Source: Prolixibacteraceae bacterium (GTDB taxonomy: Bacteria; Bacteroidota; Bacteroidia; Bacteroidales; Prolixibacteraceae). From it: 24,623 nucleotides of DNA. Position numbers and translations under genes: made by a program. The notes under the pieces were generated by a model. That model saw nothing but the letters and a program-made list of their open reading frames with translations, had not been told where the DNA came from and did no database searches. Numbering within the stretch: position 1 is the stretch's first letter; the number at the start of each line of letters is the position of its first letter. The DNA is taken from assembly GCA_016930735.1 (NCBI GenBank), contig JAFGGF010000438.1, positions 1 to 24,623 on the forward strand. Direction: 5' to 3'. Positions 14,934-24,300 of this stretch are shown piece by piece.

Positions 14934-14988
14934 ACACTTTAAAAATTACTAAAGGCTTTTGTTTACTGAAAATTGCATACAGAATACT

Positions 14989-15795
14989 TTACTTATCTTT
15001 TAGCCTGAGTTTTATATTGGTGAGCACCTTTTTAGTATATAACGGGAATTCTCCATTCAGTATCCAGCCAAAATAACCGGGCTGTTCTTCGAGCACCTTT
15101 TCAACCGGAATACCTTTATTTTTTCCAAAATTAAAAACTTCAATTCCGTTTTCATCATAGACAATCCTGCCAACAAAATCCACATTCCTGTCGTACGAAG
15201 AAAATTCGCTCAGCTTATCCATATCATTTACAATAGGAATAATCGGATTCCCGTTCTGATCTTCAATTTCTTCATCGCGGTACATATCAAGCTGAGCCTG
15301 CATTACTTCATAAGTGGCCCGGGTATCGGCCATGGCACTGTGTGCATCAATCAAATTTTTCTGGCAGTAAAATTTATAGGCTGCTGCAAGTGTACGTTTT
15401 TCCATTTTATGAAAAATTGCCTGGATATCGATAAATTTTTTCTTTTTCAAATCAATATCAACTCCGGCTCTTAAAAATTCTTCGGCCAGAAGTGGTATAT
15501 CAAAGCGGTTTGAATTAAATCCTGCCAGGTCGCAACCTTCGATAAATTTTGCCAGCGATTTGGCAACTTCCTTAAATGTAGGTTTATTTTTTAAATCTTC
15601 ATTGGTAATACCGTGAATTCTTGTTGCTTCTTCGGAAATTGGAATTTCAGGATTTATCCTGAGTACCTTTTCCTCTTCCGATCCGTCAATATGAATTTTC
15701 AGTAAAGCTATTTCAACTATCCGGTCGTTAACAATATTAATACCGGTTGTTTCAAGATCGAGGAATACCAGCGGATTTCTAAGATTAAGCTTCAT
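14989..15795 (-). CDS. DnaQ-like 3'-5' exonuclease (DEDDh family)
   Basis: Protein of 268 residues. The three exonuclease motifs are intact: ExoI FLDLETTG (Asp13, Glu15), ExoII FNSNRFDIPLL (Asp99) and ExoIII AHSAMADTRATYEV (His152, Asp157), the catalytic DEDDh set that binds two metal ions. A C-terminal extension of about 95 residues ends with FGKNKGIPVEKVL and a Trp-containing helix, as seen in Bacteroidota relatives annotated as DNA polymerase III epsilon-like. It probably acts in proofreading or repair. It lies directly downstream of dnaN in the same direction, but a terminator-like hairpin sits in the 108-base gap. Whether it is the replicative proofreader is not certain. Confidence 0.9.
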   Translation of the reverse strand: MKLNLRNPLVFLDLETTGINIVNDRIVEIALLKIHIDGSEEEKVLRINPEIPISEEATRIHGITNEDLKNKPTFKEVAKSLAKFIEGCDLAGFNSNRFDIPLLAEEFLRAGVDIDLKKKKFIDIQAIFHKMEKRTLAAAYKFYCQKNLIDAHSAMADTRATYEVMQAQLDMYRDEEIEDQNGNPIIPIVNDMDKLSEFSSYDRNVDFVGRIVYDENGIEVFNFGKNKGIPVEKVLEEQPGYFGWILNGEFPLYTKKVLTNIKLRLKDK

Positions 15796-15806
15796 AACCT
15801 GTATTT

Positions 15807-15884
15807 AAAAAAACAGGGTATCCCTCAAACCACCATTCTCAGATAAATCAACAATTGAATCTTTATGGATTCAGGGACACCCCT
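15807..15884 (-). terminator. Putative large-loop intrinsic terminator after dnaN
   Basis: Read on the minus strand, GGGTGTCCCT (from 15882 to 15873) pairs with AGGGATACCC (from 15825 to 15816): ten pairs, one of them G-U. Two bases later comes a run of seven T (15813-15807). The 47-base loop contains a second small hairpin, TGAATC with GATTCA, at 15856-15873, which shares one base with the main stem. It lies 19 bases past the dnaN stop. The long loop is unusual for an intrinsic terminator, so it may instead be an mRNA processing or attenuation structure. Confidence 0.45.
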
Positions 15885-15903
15885 TAATATGTAAAAAATA
15901 AAA

Positions 15904-17034
15904 TTATGCGTTAATCATCATAGGCATCAACAGCATCAAAACATCTTCATCCTCATCCTCGTTTTCGTCAGGTAATAATAAACCTGCTCTTGTCGGATCG
16001 CTTAATTCAACTTTGATATCGCCTGAAGAAATATTTGCCAGAATTTCCTGCAGGAAAGTTGATTTAAATCCTATTTCCATACTGTCACCTTCGTACTGGC
16101 AATTTAGCCGTTCAACAGCCGAAATCGAAAAATCGATATCCTGCGCTGAAACCACAACCTGATTCCCGGCAAGGTTAAGTTTTATCAGGTTACTTGCCTG
16201 GTTCGAAAATACTGAAACACGCCTTACAGTATTATAAAATGCCAGCCTGTCAATAATCATCACATTCGGATTATTGGTCGGGATCACCGAATTATAACTC
16301 GGATAATTCCCTTCAACAAGCCTGCAAATCACTTTATAATTTGTTAAAGTAAAAAATGCATTTTTATCATCAAATTCCAGTTTAACATCCATTTCTTCCT
16401 TTGGCAACAGGCTTTTTAACAAGCCAGCCGGCTTTTTCGGAAGGATAAACGAAGATTCGATATCCGACTTAACATCAAGCCTGCGGTAACGTACCAGTTT
16501 GTGAGCATCGGAAGCTACAAAACTCATAAAATCGTTTGTCAGCTCGATATAAATACCATTCATAACCGGGCGCAATTCATCGTCGGCAGTGGCAAACAAT
16601 GATTTTTCTATCCCGTGAAGCAATGCTTTCTGAGGTACTTCAACCGTTGAAGCTGCATCTTCATCCATAACCGGTATTTCCGGAAAATCTTCACCATTTT
16701 GCCCAACAATACTGAATTTCCCGTTTTCGGAAAAAATTTCAATCGTATATGTAGAAGTATTGATTTGAAAAGTAAGTGGCTGTTCAGGGAATTCCTTTAA
16801 CGTGTCGGTTAACAACTTTGCCGGTACAGCAACGAGGCCTTCTCCCTCAATGTTATCAAGTTCAAGGCTGGTTATCAGCGTTGATTCCAGGTCGGAAGCG
16901 GTAACGGTTAATACAGAATCCTCAATTTTAAACAAAAAATTATCCAGTATCGGCATTGTACTTTTACTGCTTATCACTTTACTGATCGCAGTCAGATGAC
17001 TTAACAGCCTGGTGCTTGAAACAACAAATTTCAT
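15904..17034 (-). CDS. dnaN: DNA polymerase III beta subunit (sliding clamp)
   Basis: Full-length clamp of 376 residues, the expected size. The protein forms a ring dimer on DNA and tethers the replicative polymerase. Seen here: MKFVVSSTRLLSHL at the start, the domain 1 segment SKSTMPILDNFLF, GQNGEDFPEIP, domain 2 with FVASDAHKLVRY, and domain 3 with VEGNYPSYNSVIP, RRVSVFSNQASNLIKL and the closing LMPMM segment. An acidic loop (DENEDEDEDV) before the last strand is a lineage feature of Bacteroidota clamps. A 183-base gap upstream separates it from the gldFG stop and should hold its promoter. No dnaA or recF is adjacent, so this is not the classic origin cluster. Confidence 0.98.
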   Translation of the reverse strand: MKFVVSSTRLLSHLTAISKVISSKSTMPILDNFLFKIEDSVLTVTASDLESTLITSLELDNIEGEGLVAVPAKLLTDTLKEFPEQPLTFQINTSTYTIEIFSENGKFSIVGQNGEDFPEIPVMDEDAASTVEVPQKALLHGIEKSLFATADDELRPVMNGIYIELTNDFMSFVASDAHKLVRYRRLDVKSDIESSFILPKKPAGLLKSLLPKEEMDVKLEFDDKNAFFTLTNYKVICRLVEGNYPSYNSVIPTNNPNVMIIDRLAFYNTVRRVSVFSNQASNLIKLNLAGNQVVVSAQDIDFSISAVERLNCQYEGDSMEIGFKSTFLQEILANISSGDIKVELSDPTRAGLLLPDENEDEDEDVLMLLMPMMINA

Positions 17035-17217
17035 CGGCGTATGATTTTATTTTAATATTCAGTTATTTAAAAGTACACAATGTAAAACAGAACCAAATTG
17101 TGAAACCATCTTATTTTCTGCAATTCAGCCCTGATTCACTTTATTATAAGTACACGAATATACAAACTTTACCTTTATTTACCTATTGAAATAAGTGCGA
17201 TTTTTTTTAGCTATTTA

Positions 17218-19626
17218 TTAACGACTGTAACGCCTTTTACGAACAACATTAAAAATCACTCCAAACATAAAAATTATAAAAACAGGAAGTAGTAAATTTA
17301 AACGCTGCCAGAAACCCAATTCTTCGTTTAACCTGACTTTATCCAAAAGCCTGAGTTTTATAGACCTGTTTCGCAGTTGCATGATGCCCTCGGAATCGTT
17401 TAAATACTGAACAGAATTAATTATCAGTTCTTTATTTGCAAAAGTATAACCCGAAACAATATCTTTCCCAAGGGGTTGAATTGAAGGGCTTCCCGATCGG
17501 TAATCTACTGAATTGGCAATGAGGCTGCCATCGGAAAAAACAATCATTTTTGTTGGAACACTTTCTGACTTTATTTCTTTATTATATAAATTCAATCCTG
17601 TAACAATCCTGTTATTAAAAACCGACTGAAATATTCCTTCCAAAACAACACCGGCTGGGATAAATTCTTCAGTAAACAATTGCCTTGCCGGCGGCATATT
17701 GATCATTTCAAGGCTGACCTCAGTGGGAGCATTTATTTTTCGTGAATAAGGCGATGTGGAAAGGATTACTGCTTTACTGATATTTTTTGTTGCAAGTGTA
17801 TCGATTGATGAAACAAACTCAGCCATTACATTATCTAGGTTACGGCTTATTTCGTGCTCATCATTTGGCGTCAGCAACGGAGAAAAATACCAGGGTTCTG
17901 CTGTATATTTTTCAGGATTCCCTTTCAGAGCGGTATTGACTCTCAACATTGAACAATTTACATCCTGCAACAGGTTGTAATTTAACCTGATTCCGTAACG
18001 GAAAAACTGATCGTTCAGGTTCAGGTCCCTGGGGAATGCGACTGTCATAAATCCATTCTGAAGGCTGTCGAGGCTGACCTGAACAGGGTCAATCAGCCAC
18101 ATCACCCTACCTCCCTGCATTACAAACTGATCGATGGCAAATTTATCCTGTTCAGAAAAAGCATGGGTCGGACCGGCAATGATCAGTATTTTAAAATTTT
18201 CCGTAAACTGTTGAAGGTCGTTTGTTGTAATCCGGGTAATTTCAAATTCTGAAGCAAGTGCCCTGCTGATATCCAAAACGTCATACCGGTTAAATTCCCC
18301 CTGTCCTTCCAAAAAAGCAACAACCGGCTTTTTAGTAACCATCAGTTTCCTAAGCGCATTAATTAATTCATATTCAATATTTTCAATCGAATGGTTCAGA
18401 TTAACTTCACCGCTGAATGCCGGATTATTCTGTAAAAAATTTACAGCCACTTCTTTATCGCCATAACGGACAACTGCTCCGGGAACAACAAGGTTGGTTT
18501 CAACGCCGTGTTCTGTGTTTTTCCTATAATTGGTAATTTTTATACCTTTTTGAGCCAACCCGTAATACAAACTGTCTCTTTCTTCTGCATTTTTTAAAAT
18601 ATACGGATCGAACAAAAGCATTCTGAAATGTTTGGAAGACCATGTATTAAAATCCACAACTTTTTCAATTACGGCCTGTTGTAAACGATGAAGTCGGGGT
18701 TCCATATCTCCCTGCAGGTAGAATTCAATTTCAACATCGTATTCCAGTTCCTTTAAAACCGATTTACTAACCTCCGAAAGTGAATACCTTTTATCGGCTG
18801 TTAAATCAATCCGGAATAAAAAATTCAGGGATACAAGCATCATAATTAAAATCAGCAAAGGCAGCCTGGCATTTTTCAAAAATGATTTTACAGTAACTTT
18901 TAATGTTGACCGGACAACAAGCTTTGTAAATATCAGGAATAACGCAGTCATTCCAATAAAATAGGCAATATCTCTCAGGTCGATAACACCCCGGCTTATC
19001 GATAAATAATGTTCATTTATACTTAACCAGTTGAAAATACTTTCCAGGAAATATGGCATGCCTGAACTTCCGATAAATTCAAATCCGAGATAAAACACAA
19101 ACGACAAAGCCATGGCAGTAATAAACGAAACTACCTGATTGTCGGTAATTGCTGATGCAAAAAGCCCGATTGCAACATAAATTGCCGCCAGAAAAAACAA
19201 TCCGATATATGCTCCCCAGGTTCCGCCAGTGTCGATATTCCCTGCCGGGTTGCCAAGCAAATAAACCGAAAGAAAATACAAAAGCGTTGGCAGCAGAGAA
19301 AAAACAACAAGCAACAGTGCGGCAAGGTATTTTGTAAAAACAATTTTAAAATCGCTGACAGGTTTGGTTAACAATGTTTCAAGCGTGCCCTGCTTTTTTT
19401 CTTCGGCAAACATTCGCATGGTAATAGCCGGAACCAGAAAAAGATACAACCACGGTGCCAGCGAAAACAATCCGCTCAATGTGGAATAACCGTTTAATGG
19501 TATGTTGTAATTACCGGGAAATACCCATAAAAATAATCCGCTGGTCAGCAGAAAAACAACAATTGTAATGTATCCGATCAGCGATCCGAAAAATGTATTT
19601 AGTTCCTTTTTAAAAAGACTGAACAT
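17218..19626 (-). CDS. gldFG: Fused GldF-GldG gliding/T9SS-associated ABC transporter protein
   Basis: A single ORF of 802 residues. Residues 1 to about 241 are an ABC-2-type permease with several membrane helices and the GldF signature ITMRMFAEEKKQGTLETLLTKP. From about 245 the sequence is GldG: a membrane helix (LLILIMMLVSLNFLF), then RIDLTADKRYSLSE, a long extracytoplasmic region with VAFLEGQGEFNRYDV and LIIAGPTHAFSEQDKF (the GldG/IFT52-like Rossmann part), and a final membrane helix (LLPVFIIFMFGVIFNVV) before a basic tail. In Flavobacterium johnsoniae GldF and GldG are separate proteins, which with the ATPase GldA form a transporter needed for gliding. No gldA is in view. The junction shows no frameshift. 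The start is 16 bases after the lpxB stop, suggesting co-transcription. Confidence 0.88.
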   Translation of the reverse strand: MFSLFKKELNTFFGSLIGYITIVVFLLTSGLFLWVFPGNYNIPLNGYSTLSGLFSLAPWLYLFLVPAITMRMFAEEKKQGTLETLLTKPVSDFKIVFTKYLAALLLVVFSLLPTLLYFLSVYLLGNPAGNIDTGGTWGAYIGLFFLAAIYVAIGLFASAITDNQVVSFITAMALSFVFYLGFEFIGSSGMPYFLESIFNWLSINEHYLSISRGVIDLRDIAYFIGMTALFLIFTKLVVRSTLKVTVKSFLKNARLPLLILIMMLVSLNFLFRIDLTADKRYSLSEVSKSVLKELEYDVEIEFYLQGDMEPRLHRLQQAVIEKVVDFNTWSSKHFRMLLFDPYILKNAEERDSLYYGLAQKGIKITNYRKNTEHGVETNLVVPGAVVRYGDKEVAVNFLQNNPAFSGEVNLNHSIENIEYELINALRKLMVTKKPVVAFLEGQGEFNRYDVLDISRALASEFEITRITTNDLQQFTENFKILIIAGPTHAFSEQDKFAIDQFVMQGGRVMWLIDPVQVSLDSLQNGFMTVAFPRDLNLNDQFFRYGIRLNYNLLQDVNCSMLRVNTALKGNPEKYTAEPWYFSPLLTPNDEHEISRNLDNVMAEFVSSIDTLATKNISKAVILSTSPYSRKINAPTEVSLEMINMPPARQLFTEEFIPAGVVLEGIFQSVFNNRIVTGLNLYNKEIKSESVPTKMIVFSDGSLIANSVDYRSGSPSIQPLGKDIVSGYTFANKELIINSVQYLNDSEGIMQLRNRSIKLRLLDKVRLNEELGFWQRLNLLLPVFIIFMFGVIFNVVRKRRYSR

Positions 19627-19642
19627 ACTTTTTAGTTTCGAA

Positions 19643-20785
19643 TTATGAGATTCGGGTTTCGGGTTTTAATAACTCTGTCATTTTTTTTGCTGCCTGACCT
19701 GAAGCCCCTGGTTTTCCCATTATTTCTTTCAAACGAACATATTCTTTAAAAATTATTTTCCTGTAATCTTCGTCATTCAGCAATTTTTCAACTTCAGGCT
19801 TTATCAGCTTATATTTCATTTCACTCATTACAAATTCCTTAACAACTTCCTTCCCACAGACAAGATTAGGCAAAGAAACAAAATCTACTTTAAGTAAAAA
19901 CCTTTTAAAAATTTTATATCCAAGAGTTCCTCCCGCCATTTTATATAATACAACCTGGGGAACATTCAATAATGCAGTTTCGAGTGTTGCAGTACCCGAA
20001 GTCACGATGGCAGCATGTGAATTAAGCAACAATTCATACGTTTTTTCAAAAACAACCGGGTAGTTTTTATCATTCAGAAATTTGCTGTAAAATTCTTTAT
20101 CAAGACCGGGAGCCCCAGAAACAACATATTTATATTCCGGGAAAGTTTGGGCTAAGCGGATCATAACCGGCAACATCATTTTTATTTCCTGTTTCCGGCT
20201 GCCAGGCAACAAAGCTATTAAAGGTTTGTTTTCAGGATTAATTTTGGTTTTGAAATTCCCGGGCTGGTATTTTGAAAGAAAAAAAGCAATTTCATCAAGT
20301 AAAGGATTGCCCACATAAAAAGCCGGATAGTCAAACTTTTTATAAAAATCAACTTCAAATGGCAGGATCGTAAACATCTCATCAACAAAAGCTTTGATCT
20401 TTTTAATACGCCATTCTTTCCAAGCCCAGATCTTAGGAGAAATATAATAAAAAACCCGGATGTTATTTTTTTTGGCAAACTCCGCAATTTTTATATTAAA
20501 ACCCGGATAGTCGATCAGAATAACCACATCGGGAGAAAATTCAATGATATCTCTTTTACAAAAATTGAGGTTTCGTTTTATGGTCCTTATATTCATTATA
20601 ACATCGATGGCACCCATAAAAGCTATTTCACGGTAATGTTTGGCTAAGTTATTTTCGACACTTTGCATCCGATCGCCGCCAAAAAACCTGAACGATGCAT
20701 CCTCATCGTGGATTTTTAGTTCTTTCATCAGGTTTGCCCCATGCAGGTCGCCCGATGCTTCACCGGCAATAAGGTAGTATTTCAT
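19643..20785 (-). CDS. lpxB: Lipid-A-disaccharide synthase
   Basis: Full-length glycosyltransferase family 19 enzyme, 380 residues, condensing UDP-2,3-diacylglucosamine with lipid X in lipid A synthesis at the inner membrane. Clear motifs: IAGEASGDLHGANL at the N-terminus, IDYPGFNIKIAEFAKK, YYISPKIWAWKEWR, LLPGSRKQEI, and the nucleotide-sugar site SGTATLETALLNVPQVVLYK. It confirms a Gram-negative envelope. It is followed after 16 bases by gldFG on the same strand. The 5' side faces a gene-free stretch of 549 bases that should carry its promoter. Confidence 0.97.
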   Translation of the reverse strand: MKYYLIAGEASGDLHGANLMKELKIHDEDASFRFFGGDRMQSVENNLAKHYREIAFMGAIDVIMNIRTIKRNLNFCKRDIIEFSPDVVILIDYPGFNIKIAEFAKKNNIRVFYYISPKIWAWKEWRIKKIKAFVDEMFTILPFEVDFYKKFDYPAFYVGNPLLDEIAFFLSKYQPGNFKTKINPENKPLIALLPGSRKQEIKMMLPVMIRLAQTFPEYKYVVSGAPGLDKEFYSKFLNDKNYPVVFEKTYELLLNSHAAIVTSGTATLETALLNVPQVVLYKMAGGTLGYKIFKRFLLKVDFVSLPNLVCGKEVVKEFVMSEMKYKLIKPEVEKLLNDEDYRKIIFKEYVRLKEIMGKPGASGQAAKKMTELLKPETRIS

Positions 20786-21334
20786 AGGTCTAAAACTCCG
20801 AAAAAAATCTTTACTAAACTTATATTTTATTTTTTAAATCTTCCCCAGAGGGAAGAATAAATGAAGGGGGAATTTCTATTTTAAAAGAACACTTAATAGT
20901 TATCTTATTTTTCACACTTCTCCATAAAGGGATCTTCCCTGCAGCGAAGAATTTCAAATATTTCATCACAATCATTCAATAGTTATTAATGCGAATTAAA
21001 AGCAGAACGCGCCATATTAGTCTATTGTCAAAAACGATTGAATGTTTGTAACATGTAATACATTGATTTAATTAAAGCCTAATAATCAAAATCTTAGATG
21101 CAAATATCACAAAATATCTAAGAACATGATTCCCGAAATTATTGCTCTAAAATTAATAGAAATAAACTTCTATATAAATAAAAAATACGAAGAAGATTTT
21201 AAATATTAATTTGAACGCTTCATTTACAATAATATATATACTAACAGATCAGGAAATTATGACCATGTATTTGTTTCAAATGCAAAAATTATTAACCTTC
21301 AATATGCAGCCAAACATACGGATGAAAAGAATCA
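20786..21334. other. Gene-free AT-rich stretch between lpxB and the T9SS protein gene
   Basis: No credible coding region in 549 bases. The upstream region of lpxB and the downstream region of the large secreted protein gene share it. Two GC-richer palindromes stand out: TCTTCCC/GGGAAGA (20839-20856, loop CAGA) and AGGGA/TCCCT (20928-20940). The only short ATG frame worth noting (21126-21209, 27 residues) has no recognisable similarity. No T-run follows either palindrome in a way that would make a clear terminator. The rest looks like featureless AT-rich DNA. Confidence 0.6.
20839..20856. repeat. Perfect 7-bp inverted repeat with 4-base loop
   Basis: TCTTCCC at 20839-20845, loop CAGA, GGGAAGA at 20850-20856. 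It lies 54 bases upstream of the lpxB start within the gene-free gap. A second smaller palindrome with the same TTCCC core lies about 75 bases further upstream (20928-20940). It could be an operator, a 5' UTR hairpin of lpxB, or a decayed terminator. Confidence 0.4.
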
Positions 21335-24300
21335 TCAGTTTACTACAAACTTAGAAACAGATATACCTGAATCTCCCTTAACCGAAATTGTATAAATACC
21401 CTCTGCAAACTCTGATGAAACCAATGGTATTTCATAAATGCCGGATGCATGATATTTAGCCGGAATTATTTTAAGAATTTGTCCCGACATATTATTAATA
21501 TAAATACTAATGTTTCCAGGTTTACGAATACTATATTTCAAAATACTTTCTTCACCTAATGGGTTTGGATAGATACTAAGACCGTAAACATTCTGTTTTA
21601 TGTCATTAATTCCAACTGTCAGTTCAGAATATCCTTTGTAAGGTTCAACATTCCCCAGTTTATCAACAGCTTGTGAAAAGAACCTATGTGATTTATTCTT
21701 ATCCATCCGAAGAGTATCTGACAGGTTTTCGTTTGCCGAATTCCAAAGTATAAATTCCCCTCCATCTTCTGATTTATAAATGTTAAAATAATCGATTCCC
21801 GACTTATCATCACTTCCCTGCCAAAAAATTTCATTTACATTTTCAATTTCTGTGGCCTTGATCTCGTAGACGTTACTTACCGGAGCTTCTCTATCTATTG
21901 TGTTGGAATATATATTTGTATAAATTGGCTCATTAAAGTCGAAAGTAATTTTTGCCTGAGCACTTATCGTATTATTATGAACAACAGTTTCATTCAGGGT
22001 AATGCTATATCCTACAAAACCTTCTCCCTCAGGACTGGTATTATTAGGAGGCAAAAATCCTGCATCAGGATCCTCAGTAATATCCATGGTTGATGGATCC
22101 AAACTTAAAAAATGCCATTGCACAATACCGCTTTCTCTGTTAACAGTACCATTTACCCGGACTATTGTATTAATTTGCGGACGTAAATCAACATTTAATC
22201 CAAAAGAAGCACTATCTTCAATCACTTCATAATTATTTCCGGCAATCCATATATTGTCAAATTTAAAAGTTGACATGTCGAATTTATTAATATCAATGGT
22301 GTCGATAACCCAAACTTCCAATGCATTTGCAGAAGCTGTATTTTTATTTTCAAAGTATATCTTATAAGAAGTCTCCGGACTACTGATATAATTTTCATCC
22401 TCGAAGCCGGCAGGTCCAACAATTTCATTGGGATCAAGGGAAGTAACTGCAGCTACATTTTTATCCTTGCTGTCTTTTTTCTTAAATTTTTGACATTCCT
22501 GATCTGCGCTATATGAATTTACAATATCAATTGTTATATCTATCATTATTTTTGATACTTCCATAGCTTTTACCCAGGGAATATTCTTGCCTACATCCTT
22601 TAAACAACTCCATACAACCTGTGATAAATTCCAGGCTAAAGAAGGAACTGTTAATTTTCCTTCCTGATAACTTAATGTTACTTCTGAAATTGATTTTACA
22701 GAATTATAAAAACAATCTGCTCCCGGAATTAAACCAGTCAATGCCCCTACTGCTTTATCCCGAATCAATGTTGCAATGGCCCATGCTACGCATTCATTAT
22801 ATGACATAGTAGCAATATCTTCAGATTCCTTGTATGACTTTAAGCCACCAACTCCATCCACTTCAAACCATGGATTTGTTGTAAATGTACTTATCTGAAA
22901 ATTTTCAAAAGCTTTAATTTTAAATTCTATTGAATATTTCGAATCTGCAGGAACTTTATTTAATGGAATTCCATATAGACGTCCGTTAAAAGGAGCATTA
23001 TCAAGTGTATCAAGTTCCCAATACGGGGGGCAATCAGCCAGAAATGACTCTACTTCCGGGTCGTTATATAAATCTAAATCAAATTTCAGATTTTTAAATT
23101 CAACAGAATCAGGAACCGCCAACCAAAGAATCTGGTAATAAGCATCCGAATTCCCTTTATTTCCAAATTCTACCGTATAAGTTGACCACCGGTTTAGCAA
23201 TGCCCGGTTTCTTCCAACAAGTTCAACGTACATTTCCGGATCATTGCCAACTTCAACTGTATAGGCGTTGGAAAGCACCATTTCAGGTTCTCCGGGATTT
23301 TTTACCACAACATCATAAACCCCTAGCTCAGCACCACGAAGATCGAATACAGCCTGAACCTGGCCAGTATTCGGATAAATTATGTTTTCTCCTGTTAAAT
23401 CAACTCCTCCTTTCCGAAGAATGGGGATACATTCAGGCTTTAAGCCACCGGCATAAACAGTAACGGTAGAACTTCCTGTATTTCCGCCATGCTTCCCTTC
23501 AACTTTTTGTATTCCCCTGAATTCTACGAATTGGGAATATTCAACATCTCCGTTTGGGTTTGTAGCAGTAAGTGTTACTTCGAAAGCACCTGCTGTAGTA
23601 TAGGTGTGACTTGGATTTACCTGATTGGAAGTGGATCCATCGCCAAAATCCCATAAATAACTGGTTGCATATTTGCTTGTGTTAGTAAATAACACAGTTG
23701 ATAATGACTGAACTGCTTCGAACGAAGATATTGGCATAGGCTGAAATTCAACATCTAAATAATAGGAACCAAAGTTGGATGTATATCTGTAAATATGAAT
23801 AAAATATGTTGCCCCTGCCTGAAGTCCCCACCTGTATATGGTTCCAATTTTTCCCAATGGATAAACATTTACAGTTTGGAATACTGTATTTGAATCAGTA
23901 TCTAATATTGAAATAAAATAATCTCCATTATCGGGAGAACTGGATACAATTTTTATTCCTCCCGGCTGTTTGATGGTAAATTTGTACCAATCATCCGTAT
24001 CAGCTACACCATTAAGAATGTAATTTAACCGGCCAGTCAGAGAAGTATCGGGAACGATCAAATTTGCCTCTTCTGCAGTATTATTTGGTTCTGAATCATT
24101 CGGCAATAATGCGGGAATGAACTCATTTGTAAGATGATAAGATCCATGATTATATGCAGAAAATGGATAAACCTGCAAATAATAAGTACCTGCCTGTAAG
24201 TTTGTTTTATAAACTGAATCTACATCTCCAAGAGGGTAAATTTCTGCACGTGATAGCAGGCTCTCTTTATTCACATCAACCAATTTTATATAATAATCTC

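Noticed and set aside
17071..17155. Direct repeat AAGTACAC at 17071-17078 and 17148-17155 upstream of dnaN
   Set aside because: Eight bases, only two copies and 77 bases apart; it could be a regulator site but is within chance expectation for this composition.
21126..21209. Short ATG frame of 27 codons in the gene-free gap
   Set aside because: Composition matches the surrounding AT-rich DNA, and there is no conserved motif or clear signal upstream. It may be a relic but cannot be supported.
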